A DNA stretch of 64,000 nt from Chondrus crispus (Eukaryota; Rhodophyta; Florideophyceae; Gigartinales; Gigartinaceae). The stretch is from positions 1-64,000 of the forward strand of contig NW_005179353.1 of the NCBI RefSeq assembly GCF_000350225.1. The letters run 5' to 3'. Position 1 is the first letter of the stretch, and each line of letters starts with the position of its first letter. This document shows positions 19,283 to 29,347 of this stretch, one piece after another. Under the pieces are notes generated by a model, which saw nothing but the letters and a program-made list of their open reading frames with translations, had not been told where the DNA came from and did not search any database. The translations under genes were made by a program, and so were the position numbers.

Positions 19283-20512
19283 ATGGCGAAAACCAAGCAG
19301 ACGGCGCGCCGCAGTACTGGCGGCAAGGCGCCCCGTAAACATATCGCGTCGAAGGCGGCGAGAGTATCCGTTGAAGAGCGCAACGCTCGTGAGAGGATAA
19401 TGTGGCTATTGTCGCAAAGAACGGACGTAATGAAGGTGTCGAAGAATGAAGAAGCTTCGCCTCGTTTTCCGTACCATGTTTGGGTCGGACCGAATCTGAC
19501 AAGGTATGACTTGGATTTGACGGAAATGCTCCGCCTTTTCGGTCGACATGTGGTCATCCACGTAAGTGGGCGAGGAAAGCACGGGGTCTCGGTAGATGAG
19601 TTTTCCCGAGTCGGGTTGACTGAATCGATTGACGATAAGCGTGCTTATGATCACGTGGAGGATGATGCTTGGAATATTGAGTCTATCTGCTATGATAGAC
19701 TCGCAAATAAGTACGTCGCCATCGACGCATCCGATAAGTCGAAGCACCCCATTCTGCTGTATACCCTACAAGTCTGTGGTGGGAACAAATCTTCGGGCCA
19801 CCAGATCCAGAACGACAAGTTATACACGAACGGCAGAGACCGTGTGTCAGCTTACCTTCTCATTGATGAGTGGTGCCAGAAGTATCCAGGGCGCTGGTTG
19901 GCAATGTCCACTTCCGGTGCCCGCTCAGAGAGCTCTTTGGCGTCTTCTTTCCTTATCCACAACCTTGGTGCTACTCCCTATCAAGATCGAACTGATCTAT
20001 GCATCCCAGCTGCCGTTTGCAACTCGTTGTGTGTTCTCGGCGCGCGACAGCTCGCCGATTCGTATTGGGAGCACTTCAAGGAGAATGCGAAGTCGTTCGT
20101 GCAGCAGGGGAGTCTTCCACGACGTATTCGTGGTCTGAGAGATGCCAACAAGCATCTCAAACGAGAGGAAGTAGTTCTCGAGCACACCTTCGGATCGGTC
20201 CCAACGATAGGCAAACTTCTTGATGTCGAGTCGGGAGTGTTTGTTGTCACGCTTGAGGGGAGTTCAAACAAGTTGCATACGGTGTGCGTATCTTCAAAGG
20301 ATCCCATCATATTGGATTGTATGGAACCGTACCCCATGCCCTTCTCCCTTCAAGCTTTGAAACTCTGTCTTGGTGATGGAGTTAGTCTGCTCGAAATTCG
20401 TGAAATGCGAAAGGTCTGTCTTGTCCGTGCTTCCACCACAAGAGCGCTTAGCGCTTCCACTAAGCGTCGCAAACGTAGCAAGCTGAAAGCTGAAAGAAAT
20501 AAGTCGAAATAG
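19283..20512 (+). CDS. Antisense ORF of element E: histone H3 tail-like N-terminus fused to a papain-like domain
   Basis: This frame encodes 409 residues on the strand opposite to gag-pol, between the integrase end and the 3' LTR. The ATG at 19283 is the first in frame and the first in any frame after the TATA motif. The N-terminus is M-AKTKQTARRSTGGKAPRK-HIASKAARVS, which aligns without gaps to histone H3 residues 1-28. Changes are R2K, K9R, Q19H, L20I, T22S and K27V; K4, S10, K14, K18, K23 and S28 are kept. Similarity to H3 stops there and no histone fold follows. The remainder has Cys240 and Cys246 (DLCIPAAVCN), His332 (KLHTVCV) and Asp345 (IILDC), with spacing like papain-fold cysteine peptidases, and ends in a basic KRRKRSK-type tail (possible nuclear localisation). 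The peptidase-like assignment is tentative. Confidence 0.85.
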   Translation: MAKTKQTARRSTGGKAPRKHIASKAARVSVEERNARERIMWLLSQRTDVMKVSKNEEASPRFPYHVWVGPNLTRYDLDLTEMLRLFGRHVVIHVSGRGKHGVSVDEFSRVGLTESIDDKRAYDHVEDDAWNIESICYDRLANKYVAIDASDKSKHPILLYTLQVCGGNKSSGHQIQNDKLYTNGRDRVSAYLLIDEWCQKYPGRWLAMSTSGARSESSLASSFLIHNLGATPYQDRTDLCIPAAVCNSLCVLGARQLADSYWEHFKENAKSFVQQGSLPRRIRGLRDANKHLKREEVVLEHTFGSVPTIGKLLDVESGVFVVTLEGSSNKLHTVCVSSKDPIILDCMEPYPMPFSLQALKLCLGDGVSLLEIREMRKVCLVRASTTRALSASTKRRKRSKLKAERNKSK

Positions 20513-20629
20513 CCACGCTCTTTTCTCTTTTCTTGCCTATACGGGTTTCATGATAGCAATTGCATCTATTCTCTACATGCATTAAACGATTTTATGCCTA
20601 AGACTTAGCCTTAAGCTTTAACAAAGGAC

Positions 20630-22402
20630 TTAGGCTTCGAACTTCCTTTCACGATATAGGACGAGTCGGCGAGCATGAATAGGCTTCCTGGATACTCGGC
20701 CGTGCTGCGACTCTAGCACGTATCGCGGGTGGTGAACTTTCAAGACGCGGCACGGGCCGTAGAACTTGGAAACGAACGCGGGCCATTTCGTACCACCGAA
20801 TGAAGTTCCCCGAGCGACAAAAACTTTGTCTCCTACTTCGAAGAAGTGAGACGACGACGCTACGAGCCCTTTTTCCACAGAGGCCCCTGAGCGAACTGCT
20901 CGTGGGACAGATCCAGTCAGGAGCTCCAAACGACGATGATGGTCTAAGGAAGGAACAACTAGGCTTGCACCTGTCTCTGCACTGGAATCCATCCGAGGCG
21001 GGATCCCATACATCAGTTCGAATGGCGACACGCCGTTCTTCATGGCACGTCGGCGATATCCATACAGGACCTGGGTGAGTGCTTTGTCCCACTCCATTCC
21101 AGTTCCAAGAACTGTCTTACGGACGGCAGCCTTCAAAGTTCCAACCATTCGCTCTGCTCTACCGCTAGACATGGGAGCGTAGGCGAGGACGGGGCGCCAA
21201 GTGATACCGTGTCGAGCCATGAAGCTAGAAACGGCCGAGGCTGTGAAGCAGGTAGCATTGTCATAGACAATGGTTCTCGGAGGGCCGAATGAGTACATGA
21301 TTTCTCTCTTGACGAAGTCGAGAACCACTTGGGCAGTACTATCAGCAGTGGATAGAGCAATTGGCCATCCTGTGAGGTGTTCGATCGCAACCAACACGAA
21401 GCGATTTCCAGATGAAGTGACAGGGAAGGGTCCAGCAAAGTCATTAGAGAAAATATCAAACAAGCTTGTGATGGGAAGGCGCAAAGTTGTCTTATACCTT
21501 CGAATCGGACGTGCCTTCTGACACCCGTCACAACTCTTCACGTAGTCTCCCACGTCCATACCAACGGTCGGCCACCAGTACCTTTCTGTGACAAATCGAC
21601 GAGTGGTCTTCAAGTCCCAATGACCAATGTCGTCATGGAAACCCTTCAGTATCTTTTCGCGATCGGAAATTGGGGCAAAAACACGAAGGCCACGAATGGT
21701 GCGGCGGAACAACTTCGACTCCCAGACAAGAAAGTTCTTCGCATTATTCTTCATGCGAGACTTCCTGTAATCATCCAACCCAACCGGTGTTTCGCCTTGC
21801 AGATAGTACATGATATCTTGGCAAGACTCTTCTAGATCTTCTGGAGAGTAGATCGGGGTCGTGATAGCGAGGGCAAGGTCTCCCTCTTCCTGGCAAGTTG
21901 GGTTGTCGCCGTTCTTGGGCTGAATGCGAGAAAGGTAATCGGCTGCACTATTTGCGGATCTACGACGATATTCCACGGTGAAGTCGTACTCGGCTAAGAA
22001 GTCTAGCCAAAGAGCCAAACGACCGTGGATGTCTTTCTTGCGAAAGGCGTAACTAAGAGCCTGGTGATCAGTAATCAACTTCAAAGGTGTAGACGAAAGC
22101 ACGTAAACACAAAATTTCTTCAAAGCAAAGATGACCGCAAGCGCCTCACGCTCACAAGCGGAGTACTTGCGCTCAGATGTATTCATAGTACGGCTTGCGT
22201 ACTGGATGGGGTGTATTTTCCCATCTTCCTTCTTTTGAGCCAACACAGCTCCGACGGAGACCGATGACGCATCCGTCTCAACGACGAAGGGCTTCTCGAA
22301 GTCTGGGTAAGCTAAGACTGGTGGAGAATTTAACTTTATGCGTAGTTCATCAAAGGCTTCTTGCATTTCTCCGGTCCATTTCAATCTGCCGTTTCCGGAT
22401 TG
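20630..22402 (-). CDS. RNase H and integrase part of Pol, element E
   Basis: This is the 3' part of pol, downstream of the nested solo LTR. It starts with the RT connection (GRLKWTGEMQEAFDEL) and RNase H (VVETDASSVSVGAVLAQK, CEREALAVIFALKKF, ITDHQALS). Integrase follows, with an HHCC zinc domain (HDDIGHWDLKTTRRF, CDGCQ) and a DDE core: D in SNDFAGPF, D in VYDNATCF, E in SSGRAERM. There is no chromodomain after the GTKWPAFV barrel region, unlike elements B and D. The frame has no stop from the LTR junction to 20630. It converges tail to tail with the antisense ORF, leaving about 117 bp between them. Confidence 0.88.
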   Translation of the reverse strand, partial: QSGNGRLKWTGEMQEAFDELRIKLNSPPVLAYPDFEKPFVVETDASSVSVGAVLAQKKEDGKIHPIQYASRTMNTSERKYSACEREALAVIFALKKFCVYVLSSTPLKLITDHQALSYAFRKKDIHGRLALWLDFLAEYDFTVEYRRRSANSAADYLSRIQPKNGDNPTCQEEGDLALAITTPIYSPEDLEESCQDIMYYLQGETPVGLDDYRKSRMKNNAKNFLVWESKLFRRTIRGLRVFAPISDREKILKGFHDDIGHWDLKTTRRFVTERYWWPTVGMDVGDYVKSCDGCQKARPIRRYKTTLRLPITSLFDIFSNDFAGPFPVTSSGNRFVLVAIEHLTGWPIALSTADSTAQVVLDFVKREIMYSFGPPRTIVYDNATCFTASAVSSFMARHGITWRPVLAYAPMSSGRAERMVGTLKAAVRKTVLGTGMEWDKALTQVLYGYRRRAMKNGVSPFELMYGIPPRMDSSAETGASLVVPSLDHHRRLELLTGSVPRAVRSGASVEKGLVASSSHFFEVGDKVFVARGTSFGGTKWPAFVSKFYGPCRVLKVHHPRYVLESQHGRVSRKPIHARRLVLYRERKFEA

Positions 22403-23165
22403 TAGTAGAACGTGCCGCGCTCGACCGGCTTCGGGTAGCGGGAGCTGCGACACGTCGTACTGTAGTTCGAGGCGTGCGAGACGCGACGAGTGCCATGCAC
22501 ACGTGTAGTAAGAACCACAGAACAAGACAGAAGGGAGTTCGGTAGCTGGTTGGTAGAGGTTTTGGTAGAACGTTGTGGGTTCGACACAACGACGCCACGA
22601 AAGGCAGATCGACGTCCTCGACGGGGTAACTCGACGCGGTGCGGAGGCGACGCCGTCACGGAGGACGAATCCGGGCGCTATGCGGAGCGCTCGTCGTGCG
22701 TTACCCCTGCGGTGGAGTACTTTTCGTTGTACTCGATGTACAAAAAGGGAAGACGAAAACGTAGTCAGGCGAAAGACTTAGGCACAAAACCAAGGGACAA
22801 AGGGGTCGGCCCTCGAGATGATGCCACTGTGTTGATCGATGATCCCCTCGAGTCCTTCCCCTTCCCTACTTTATTATATCTACTACTGTAGTCCCCGTTC
22901 TTACAGTGCCAGACTGTAACAGTACGACTACACGTCGGGCAGTAACGGTCCTGCACTTGGGCGCCAGCGAGGAACGCCAGTATCATACATTAGACGGTAT
23001 GATTCGAGTACAGTACGTACACGGACGCGAATTGCGCTGCCCAACTTACCGGGCGATAAGGTAAATACCTTTCGAATTGGGAATTAACCAATGCAGTCCT
23101 TGTCATACACCATTGGGTGTTCGAGTACAGTATGTACACTAGTGGACACTTGGCGATATACCACA
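22403..23165 (-). mobile_element. Solo LTR nested in pol of element E
   Basis: On the minus strand this 763-bp insert begins TGTGGTATATCG and ends TTCTACTACA. It is flanked by the 5-bp duplication CGGAT (22398-22402 and 23166-23170). Its ends match the style of the LTRs of elements A and B. Removing the insert and one CGGAT copy restores an uninterrupted pol frame across the RT thumb/RNase H junction, which proves it is an insertion. No internal coding region is present, so it is a solo LTR. Orientation is taken from the other local elements and could be the reverse, since the ends are inverted repeats. Confidence 0.9.
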
Positions 23166-23170
23166 CGGAT

Positions 23171-25871
23171 GTAGCCGCATGGAATACCGCAGCAATGTCC
23201 GCAAACTTGCAGATGAAACGACGGTAGTAGCTTGCTAACCCAAGAAAGCTCCTAAGTTCAGTCGCAGTGGTCAGGATCGATGCATTCCGAATCATTTCGA
23301 CCTTGCTCGGGTCAACTGCAATCCCACCTTTGTCGACAACATGACCGAGCAACTTGATCTTCGCCTGGGCATGACTTCGAACTTATACGTCCCGTAGCGA
23401 CAGACGAAAGTAGTCATTTCTTTGCATTGTTGTGCCACCCGAATTTGCCAGTAACCACTGAACAAATCCAGAGAAGTGAAGTACGCACTTCCTTCCAAGT
23501 CATCAAATATCTCTTCTATTTTCGGCAAAGGCCATCTGTCTGCTTTCATCTTCTGGTTCAGAGAACGGTAATCAACACAGAAGCGTGGATTCACGTCTTT
23601 TTTGGATACGATGACGACCGGGAAGGACCATGCGGCGCTGGAAGGCGTGATGATTCCTGCTTCCAGCATTTTGTCCAGCTCTTTCTGAACGATTTCGTTA
23701 TGCAAGGGAGCCATTCTCCTCGCCGAGTGATAGATCGGATTAGTATCATCTAACTCGAAATGGTGCTTGATTGCGACTTCAGCAGGCCGAAAGTCGTCAA
23801 GGGATGTAGCAACAATACTCTTATCCATCAGGGCGGTCTCGATGACTGCTTGAGCTTCATTGTCAAGATGCACAAGTTTTTCCCGAAGCATTCTCACGGC
23901 CTTGTTGATGACATTCGAATCAGGTGATTCTACTTCCTCATTTTCTCCGATCGCGTCGTCCAGAGTTAAGTCTAGCTCGAAAGGTTCATCGCCGAGGATG
24001 GCGACAACATAGGTCTCTTCTTCCGACGAATTTTGTGAGGCGAATGACTCGACATCAGAAGTGAAGTCCTCACTATCAGTCTCCGAATCCGCGACGATAG
24101 GACTTACTTGATCAAACTCCAGACTCATTTTCACGGTTTTGTTTCCGATCAACATACTAACAGACTGGTGACCTAGATCGATGCAGGCTTGAAGTTCTTC
24201 GAGAGTTGGATACCCGATTAAGATATCAACTGGGGATCCTTCAACAACCAAGAAGTTGAGTGAAGTAACAGCGCCATTGAACGTGACAAGAACTTCTTCG
24301 ATGGAACCTAGGCAGGTTGTCTTTTGTCCATTGGCGACCGTAATCTTCGTCGAGGTCGGCTTTGGAGACAGAGAGAGCTTCGATGCCACAGACGCATTCA
24401 TAACATTAGGGATAGCTCCTGAGTCTAACAACGCTCTCATTTGTGTCCCGTAGACTTGTACAGAAACTACTTTCAGACGTTTCGGCAAAGTACCGATCGA
24501 AGCAGCTACGGGGCGTCTAGGGCGACTGTTGAACAAACGACGGATCTCTTTCTTAGCCTCGTCGCCATCTCCTCGAATCAGTTGACCGAATGTCAAACCA
24601 GAGGGGGCGTTCGCGAGGGAAGAAACCACGTCGTACTTCCCCGAGTGTTCTTGGACGGCGTTCTTCTTACTTGTCCTCTTCTTTCTTGTTCGACGGCCGG
24701 GCTTAGGAGGTTTCCTCATGTGGTTCGGAGTCCAGTACTTACGCGGGTTGAGAAGGGACGGGATTGCCTCGCCGCCACCATCCTTTCGCGTCTTGGCCAC
24801 CGGCTCTCCATCGGCGTTTCTCTTGACTGATGCCACTAACTTCTCGTCAGGAGGGAGGTCTTCGTGCGTCACAACACTCACCTGGTTTCCTGCGGAGCCC
24901 GTCTGTGTACCCGACACGGCAATATCCGTCTGGGTCTTCTTAGGAGGGTAGGCACTGCTACCTCCCCTCTGTGGACCAATTCTAGCCCAACAGCTTGTCT
25001 CTGAATGACCAAATTTTCCGCAGCGAGGGCATTTCGTGTCCCTATGCGGATTCGCATCGCATCTATTAGCGCCATGACCCGGTCGTTTGCAATAAGAACA
25101 AGTACGATCGTGGGCGGGGCGGAATGCTGTTGCGTCATCCCTCGACTGATTCTTCTTGATAATAAGGGAAATATCGGCTAGTCGATCAGCTAAAGCGTCA
25201 ACCTTCGTCTCGAGTGGAGACAAGGGAGCTTTTGAAGGCATCATGACCCTTTTTGACCCACCTTGCCCTCTCGGCTCATACATAACTTGCGAGCTCTCTG
25301 ACCCCTGGTAGCGCGAATTGCTCAAGGAGTTCGCCGCCGCCTGAAAGGCGCAGCGACCAGACCAGAAGTCCATGATTGCATCGAATAGGGCCTTGTAGGT
25401 CTTCGCACCTCGATAGATGGCAAACTGGGCCAACTCGAGATGTTCCATCACGGCGTTGCGAAGCAGTCCGAACTTCGCTTCGTCGTTGAATCCCGCCTTC
25501 TCGTAGAGACGGTCTGAGTTTCGAAGGGACCCACTGAGATCCCCGAAAGAAAGGCGAGCGGCCATGGCATCCCGAATCACATCTTCAGGTGATTCAACCG
25601 GGGCGAACCGCTCGACCAAGGCCTTCTTGACCTTCTGGTAGTCGGAGCCATCTGCACTGATATCTCCGTTCTTGACAAAGGCTTGATAAAAGAAGTCGAA
25701 TGCATCTCCCTCCAGGTAGCGAAGGAGTTCAGATGCCCTTTCTTCGTCCGACTTGCCAGAGGTGGCAACATTCTCGAAGACGAAGAAGAACTTGTGAACG
25801 TCGGCCGGCTTCGACCCGTCACACTGTGACAGGGAGCCGTCTTCTTTCCCACCCCTCCACAAGAGTACCAT
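23171..25871 (-). CDS. Gag, protease and partial RT of element E
   Basis: A single minus-strand frame starts at an ATG that uses the last base of the LTR and the first two of the PBS (25871-25869). Gag has a helical capsid-like region (about residues 25-190) and two zinc knuckles (CSYCKRPGHGANRC and CPRCGKFGHSETSC). Protease has ALLDSGAIPNVM. RT begins with SSAAWSFPVVIV, FCVDYRSLNQ and YFTSLDLFSGYWQ but breaks at YKFEVMP (about 23367). There the sequence jumps to the thumb motif LGHVVDKGG in another frame, so the palm with the YxDD catalytic box is deleted (roughly 90-100 residues judged from the family). RT cannot be active. The frame as read ends at 23292; the thumb continues to the solo LTR. 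Confidence 0.88.
25853..25870 (-). other. Primer-binding site of element E
   Basis: The minus strand reads TGGTACTCTTGTGGAGGG immediately after the LTR, identical to the PBS of element B. Confidence 0.8.
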
Positions 25872-26193
25872 GATGACAGCTAAAAAGGGGGGCTGCGCGC
25901 GTAGGGGAGAGAGAAAAGCGAGATGTTTATTTCAAGAGGGGGGGTCGGTCCGGGTGTTGTTGTTTTTTTTCTTTTTTGTCTCCCCCTCTCGCGGGGTGTC
26001 GCGGCGCGCCCCTTTCTCTTATAGAGGGGCCGCCAGCATCTTCCACTTCCCAGGACCGCCGCCCTTCAAATGGAGATTGTACACGTGTACACCTGGCGTA
26101 CACGTAGACCAATAAAATCATCTTTTGAAGGCTTTGGTCCTGGGGCCACTCCTGGGTACTGTACCCTGTACAGTACCCCAAATCTCCCCCACA
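25871..26193 (-). repeat. 5' LTR of element E
   Basis: 323 bp. On the minus strand a TATA-like CTATAAGAG (plus 26016-26024) is the probable promoter of gag-pol. The single mismatch to the 3' LTR is at 26071. Confidence 0.95.
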
Positions 26194-26595
26194 GGTGCTC
26201 TCACGTGGCCGCTGCAGTGAATCTGTAACAACTACAGTACTGTAAAGTTTTACTGTACTGTGCAACAAAGGGAGCAGTACTCTTCCAGGGTAAAAGGGGG
26301 GTGTGCAAATTGTCGAACGCTCGGTAATTGCCGAACATATATTTTAAATACTTTTGACGCTCTTTTGCTCAGCCCGAGTGAGACGTATGTCTTGAGATGC
26401 TGTGTACAGAAAAAGGGCCAGATGAAGTCCATTTTTGGCGCGCTCGACCGAGACCGCGCATCTCAATTCATGTATAGTGCGCCTTTTCAACTCAAAAACG
26501 TGCAAATTCATGCAATTGTACTACTAGAAGAGGATCTGAAGTATATGCCTGCACATCCCTTCTCCCCATTCCCAAACCCACATTTCTGAACGCTG

Positions 26596-28324
26596 CTTAC
26601 ATCATGAGGGCCAACGCTCGGAGACCAACTGCTGCATATCCAGCGCGTAGGATCGCAGATGCTCTTGAGGCAATGAAATCTGGGATGACATATCGGCGTG
26701 CCGCATGAACGTTCTTCATTCCCATTGCATCTCTTCATGCCGGCATGTGAATCGGTCTGTTTNNNNNNNNNNNNNNNNNNNNNNNNNNNNNNNNNNNNNA
26801 ATAAATGCCATTGTGACCAATCCAAACAGACCGATTCAGAAGCCTAGAAGGCAAAGAGCACTCCAAAACGAAGCAGAGAAGTTGCTAGTTGACTTTCTTG
26901 TCCATTTTCCCGAACGCCGTGTCCCCCTGAGTCAGCAGTATTTGCATGAGGCGGATGAAATAATTGTAGGCCGAAGGCCACCATCTCGCCGTCTACTTCT
27001 TCCGTTTTCTAATTTCTCTCCTGGGCCTGCTTTTCGGCGATCGTTTCGTCTTCGGCATTCCAACTCCATACAGTTTGCAAAACCTATCCGTCAAGACGCC
27101 AAGCGATTCTCAGCCATAAACAGTACTGTACTCACCTCACATTTCGCTACTCTCGAGAAGCTCATCGCGGAGCATTCTCTAGATTCATCACGCATTTTCA
27201 ACCTGGATGAGACAGGTGTCAGTCCTGAGAAGTATATCACCGGAATTACATCTAAAATATATATGTCGCGCAGTGGCAGCCTCGATTGCAAATTTCCTAT
27301 TCTTAAGAAGCTGAACTGTATTACCATGATGCCCGTCATTTGCGCAAATGGTGAGGCGGGACCTCCTTTGTTTATGTTTAAAGGTTCGCGCCTGCCGTTC
27401 CGGATGGTAGTCCGTGATGGAGTGGAAGTAGAAGAAACACCTGCATCCCTCTTTCCACAAGGTTCTGTGGTCGCGGTACGAAAAGAAACTGGAGGGGTAG
27501 ATTCTGTCAACTTCAAGAACTGGGCGGTCCGGTTTGTGGACTATGTGATGACATAGATGTCCGTTATTTCGAAAAGACGGACGTCAATAGGCAAAGTGTT
27601 ACTCATTTTTGATGGGTATCGTGCCCACCTGTCTTTAGATGTACTAGATATACTACTGGAGGGAAATGTGGTAGTTTATGCGCTTCCTGCTCATACGTCA
27701 GGAAAGACCCAACCTTTGGATGTTGTTCAGTCTGCGGCATTTAAGGGTTCCGTCAACCGCATTGTCAGTGGCACAGCCCAAACAGATTCCTACAAAGCGT
27801 GGAATATATTTGACGTGTGTGCCCTGCTACGAGAGGCCTACATTAGTTCATTCAACTCGACGAATATTAGGGCTTCTTTCAGACGGTGTGGGGTATGGCC
27901 CTGCGATGCTATGAGGTTATAAGGTGTTTCTTGTCCCACGGATGATGCGCAGAGCCAAGAGCTGTGCTCAGTGGAGCAGTTAGTACAATTGCTTGAGGAA
28001 AGACGTTCTGTTCTTCGCCATAGAATACTGGGTGATGCGGCAACCATTTTACAAAATGGATTTTTCGATACGACACACGAGTGTGTCATGAGGGCTCTGC
28101 ATGTGATGGACTTGGTGCGAAAGAAACACATGGCTACACTACGAAAGATGGAAGCTGCGGCGCGCCGCGCAGAGAAGCAGCAAGTGAAGGACACACGTAG
28201 TCGGGCATTAGTAGCTTTATTCTCGAAACAAGTTTCGATCAGACAGAATGAGGCGCTGTGCGGAGCTGGCAGGCTTACCGGAAGCCCCGTTTGTGGCTGG
28301 CGTGCGCAGTATGGTGGGGCGTAG
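26596..28324 (+). pseudogene. pogo-like DDE_1 transposase with in-frame stops and an assembly gap
   Basis: An N-terminal HTH-like segment (ARRPTAAYPARRIADALEAM) precedes a run of N. After it one frame carries the CENP-B/pogo-type region and DDE_1 catalytic domain: first Asp in FNLDETGVSP, second in LLIFDGYRAHLS, third in GKTQPLDVVQSA. A C-terminal helical region with a coiled coil follows (LEERRSVLRHRI, RKMEAAARRAEKQQ). The frame is broken by TAG at 27554 and TAA at 27920, both explicable by single C-to-T changes from glutamine codons. No host role is suggested; this is a dead transposase. Confidence 0.8.
26763..26799. other. Assembly gap (37 N)
   Basis: The run of N lies inside the pogo-like transposase. 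The bases on each side resemble each other as an inverted sequence (GAATCGGTCTGTTT and AAACAGACCGATTC), so a hairpin probably stopped the assembly. Confidence 0.95.
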
Positions 28325-28701
28325 GGCAGCGCTAAGCTGCGTGCCAGAACGCGAGCTTCTGGTTGTGCTTAGAAGCGTCTGGGAGATGAGATGAGGGAAT
28401 TTTTGATGCTTGATTGGTGACGTTGCGAAGTCCTAAACATCAGAAATGTAGGTTTTTTAGGGCCAAATTTCTGATTATGTTCGATCTTTAGCAACATAAA
28501 GGCTCTCTTTTTTCATTGGCGCTGGCATCGTTTTGTCGAGCTGTGCGAAAACTGGTCCGTTTTATACACCCATATTCTGGTTCAACATAGAGGACAAAGC
28601 GGGCTTTCTATTGCTGTAAAACTCAGTCGCATTGGAGGTAGAAAACCTACGGGAGGGTGTGTTTTCTCGAAATCGTTCGACAATTAGCGCACCCCCCTTT
28701 A

Positions 28702-29135
28702 CCATGCGCTCCACCATCTGTGGCGGGAGGGTTACTGAAAGGGAAACCCGCAAAATCGCGGAGGGGCTCATTTTTCCATGCTCAAAAAACGTGGCCCTCT
28801 ATAAGATATGCATGCAATGAGAAAGCTAATGAGGGGCATGCCGAGTTATCTCCAGAGATCCTTCACCACAATACCATACAGATAGAATACGGAATTACCG
28901 TACCGTACAATAAACCAGTTGCACCATACAGTAAGCCAATTCTGGCTTGATACCGCCCAAACAGTCCTCAGCAAGCAGTGCTTGCTTGCTACAATATGCA
29001 AAACGGAGAGCCCATCTTGCTACACGTTCACGATGAACTACAGTATCTAGTACTGTATCCGAATCTTAGGCATGTGTCTTCTCCAGCAGTGTTCATCCCT
29101 CTGGCAAAGTTTGATCTTATTTGGAGCTCTGCAAG
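28702..29135. other. Intergenic spacer between two pogo-like elements
   Basis: I see no coding frame. The sequence is AT-balanced, with short alternating repeats near 28880-28990 (TACAGATAG, CAGTAAGCC, GCTTGCTTGC). Confidence 0.5.
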
Positions 29136-29347
29136 TACCCTTCCCGGAAAGGTCAATTCCAGACAACTTTGGCGCCGCAGCCCTTGCACTCTCGTGACAT
29201 CCCCGTGACGAATTCCGAGCTGACCAATGGAGAAAGCACACCTCTCGCTATCTCCTGGTGGGTTTTGGCGCCAAACTAGGGTCAGGAACTAAAACAACAA
29301 GCGTGACAAAACAAACTAACCGTTTCACAAAAATTTTACGACAACGG

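Larger units (their letters stand above)
18559..26193 (-). mobile_element. Complete Ty3/gypsy element E carrying an antisense histone-tail ORF
   Basis: Two 323-bp direct LTRs (18559-18881 and 25871-26193) differ at one base (18759 versus 26071). They are flanked by the 5-bp target duplication GGTGC (18554-18558 and 26194-26198). The LTRs begin TGTGGGGGAG and end GTCATCA on the minus strand. Inside, in minus order, are the PBS, gag, protease, RT with a deletion of the palm, a nested solo LTR, RNase H and integrase. A plus-strand ORF and then a polypurine tract precede the 3' LTR. The near-identical LTRs mean recent insertion, yet pol is defective, so movement in trans or very recent damage is implied. 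Confidence 0.95.
26293..28699 (+). mobile_element. pogo-like DNA transposon (third family copy)
   Basis: Terminal inverted repeats AAAGGGGGGTGTGCAAATTG on the left and the matching CAATTAGCGCACCCCCCTT on the right are bounded by TA dinucleotides (26291-26292 and 28700-28701), the duplication expected of pogo/Tc1 elements. The element encodes one decayed transposase on the plus strand and contains an assembly gap (26763-26799). Confidence 0.85.

Noticed and set aside
22490-22891. 133-residue plus-strand ORF
   Set aside because: It falls within the solo LTR and has no coding features.
18559-26193. Element E as a chromovirus
   Set aside because: No chromodomain motif follows its integrase, unlike B and D.
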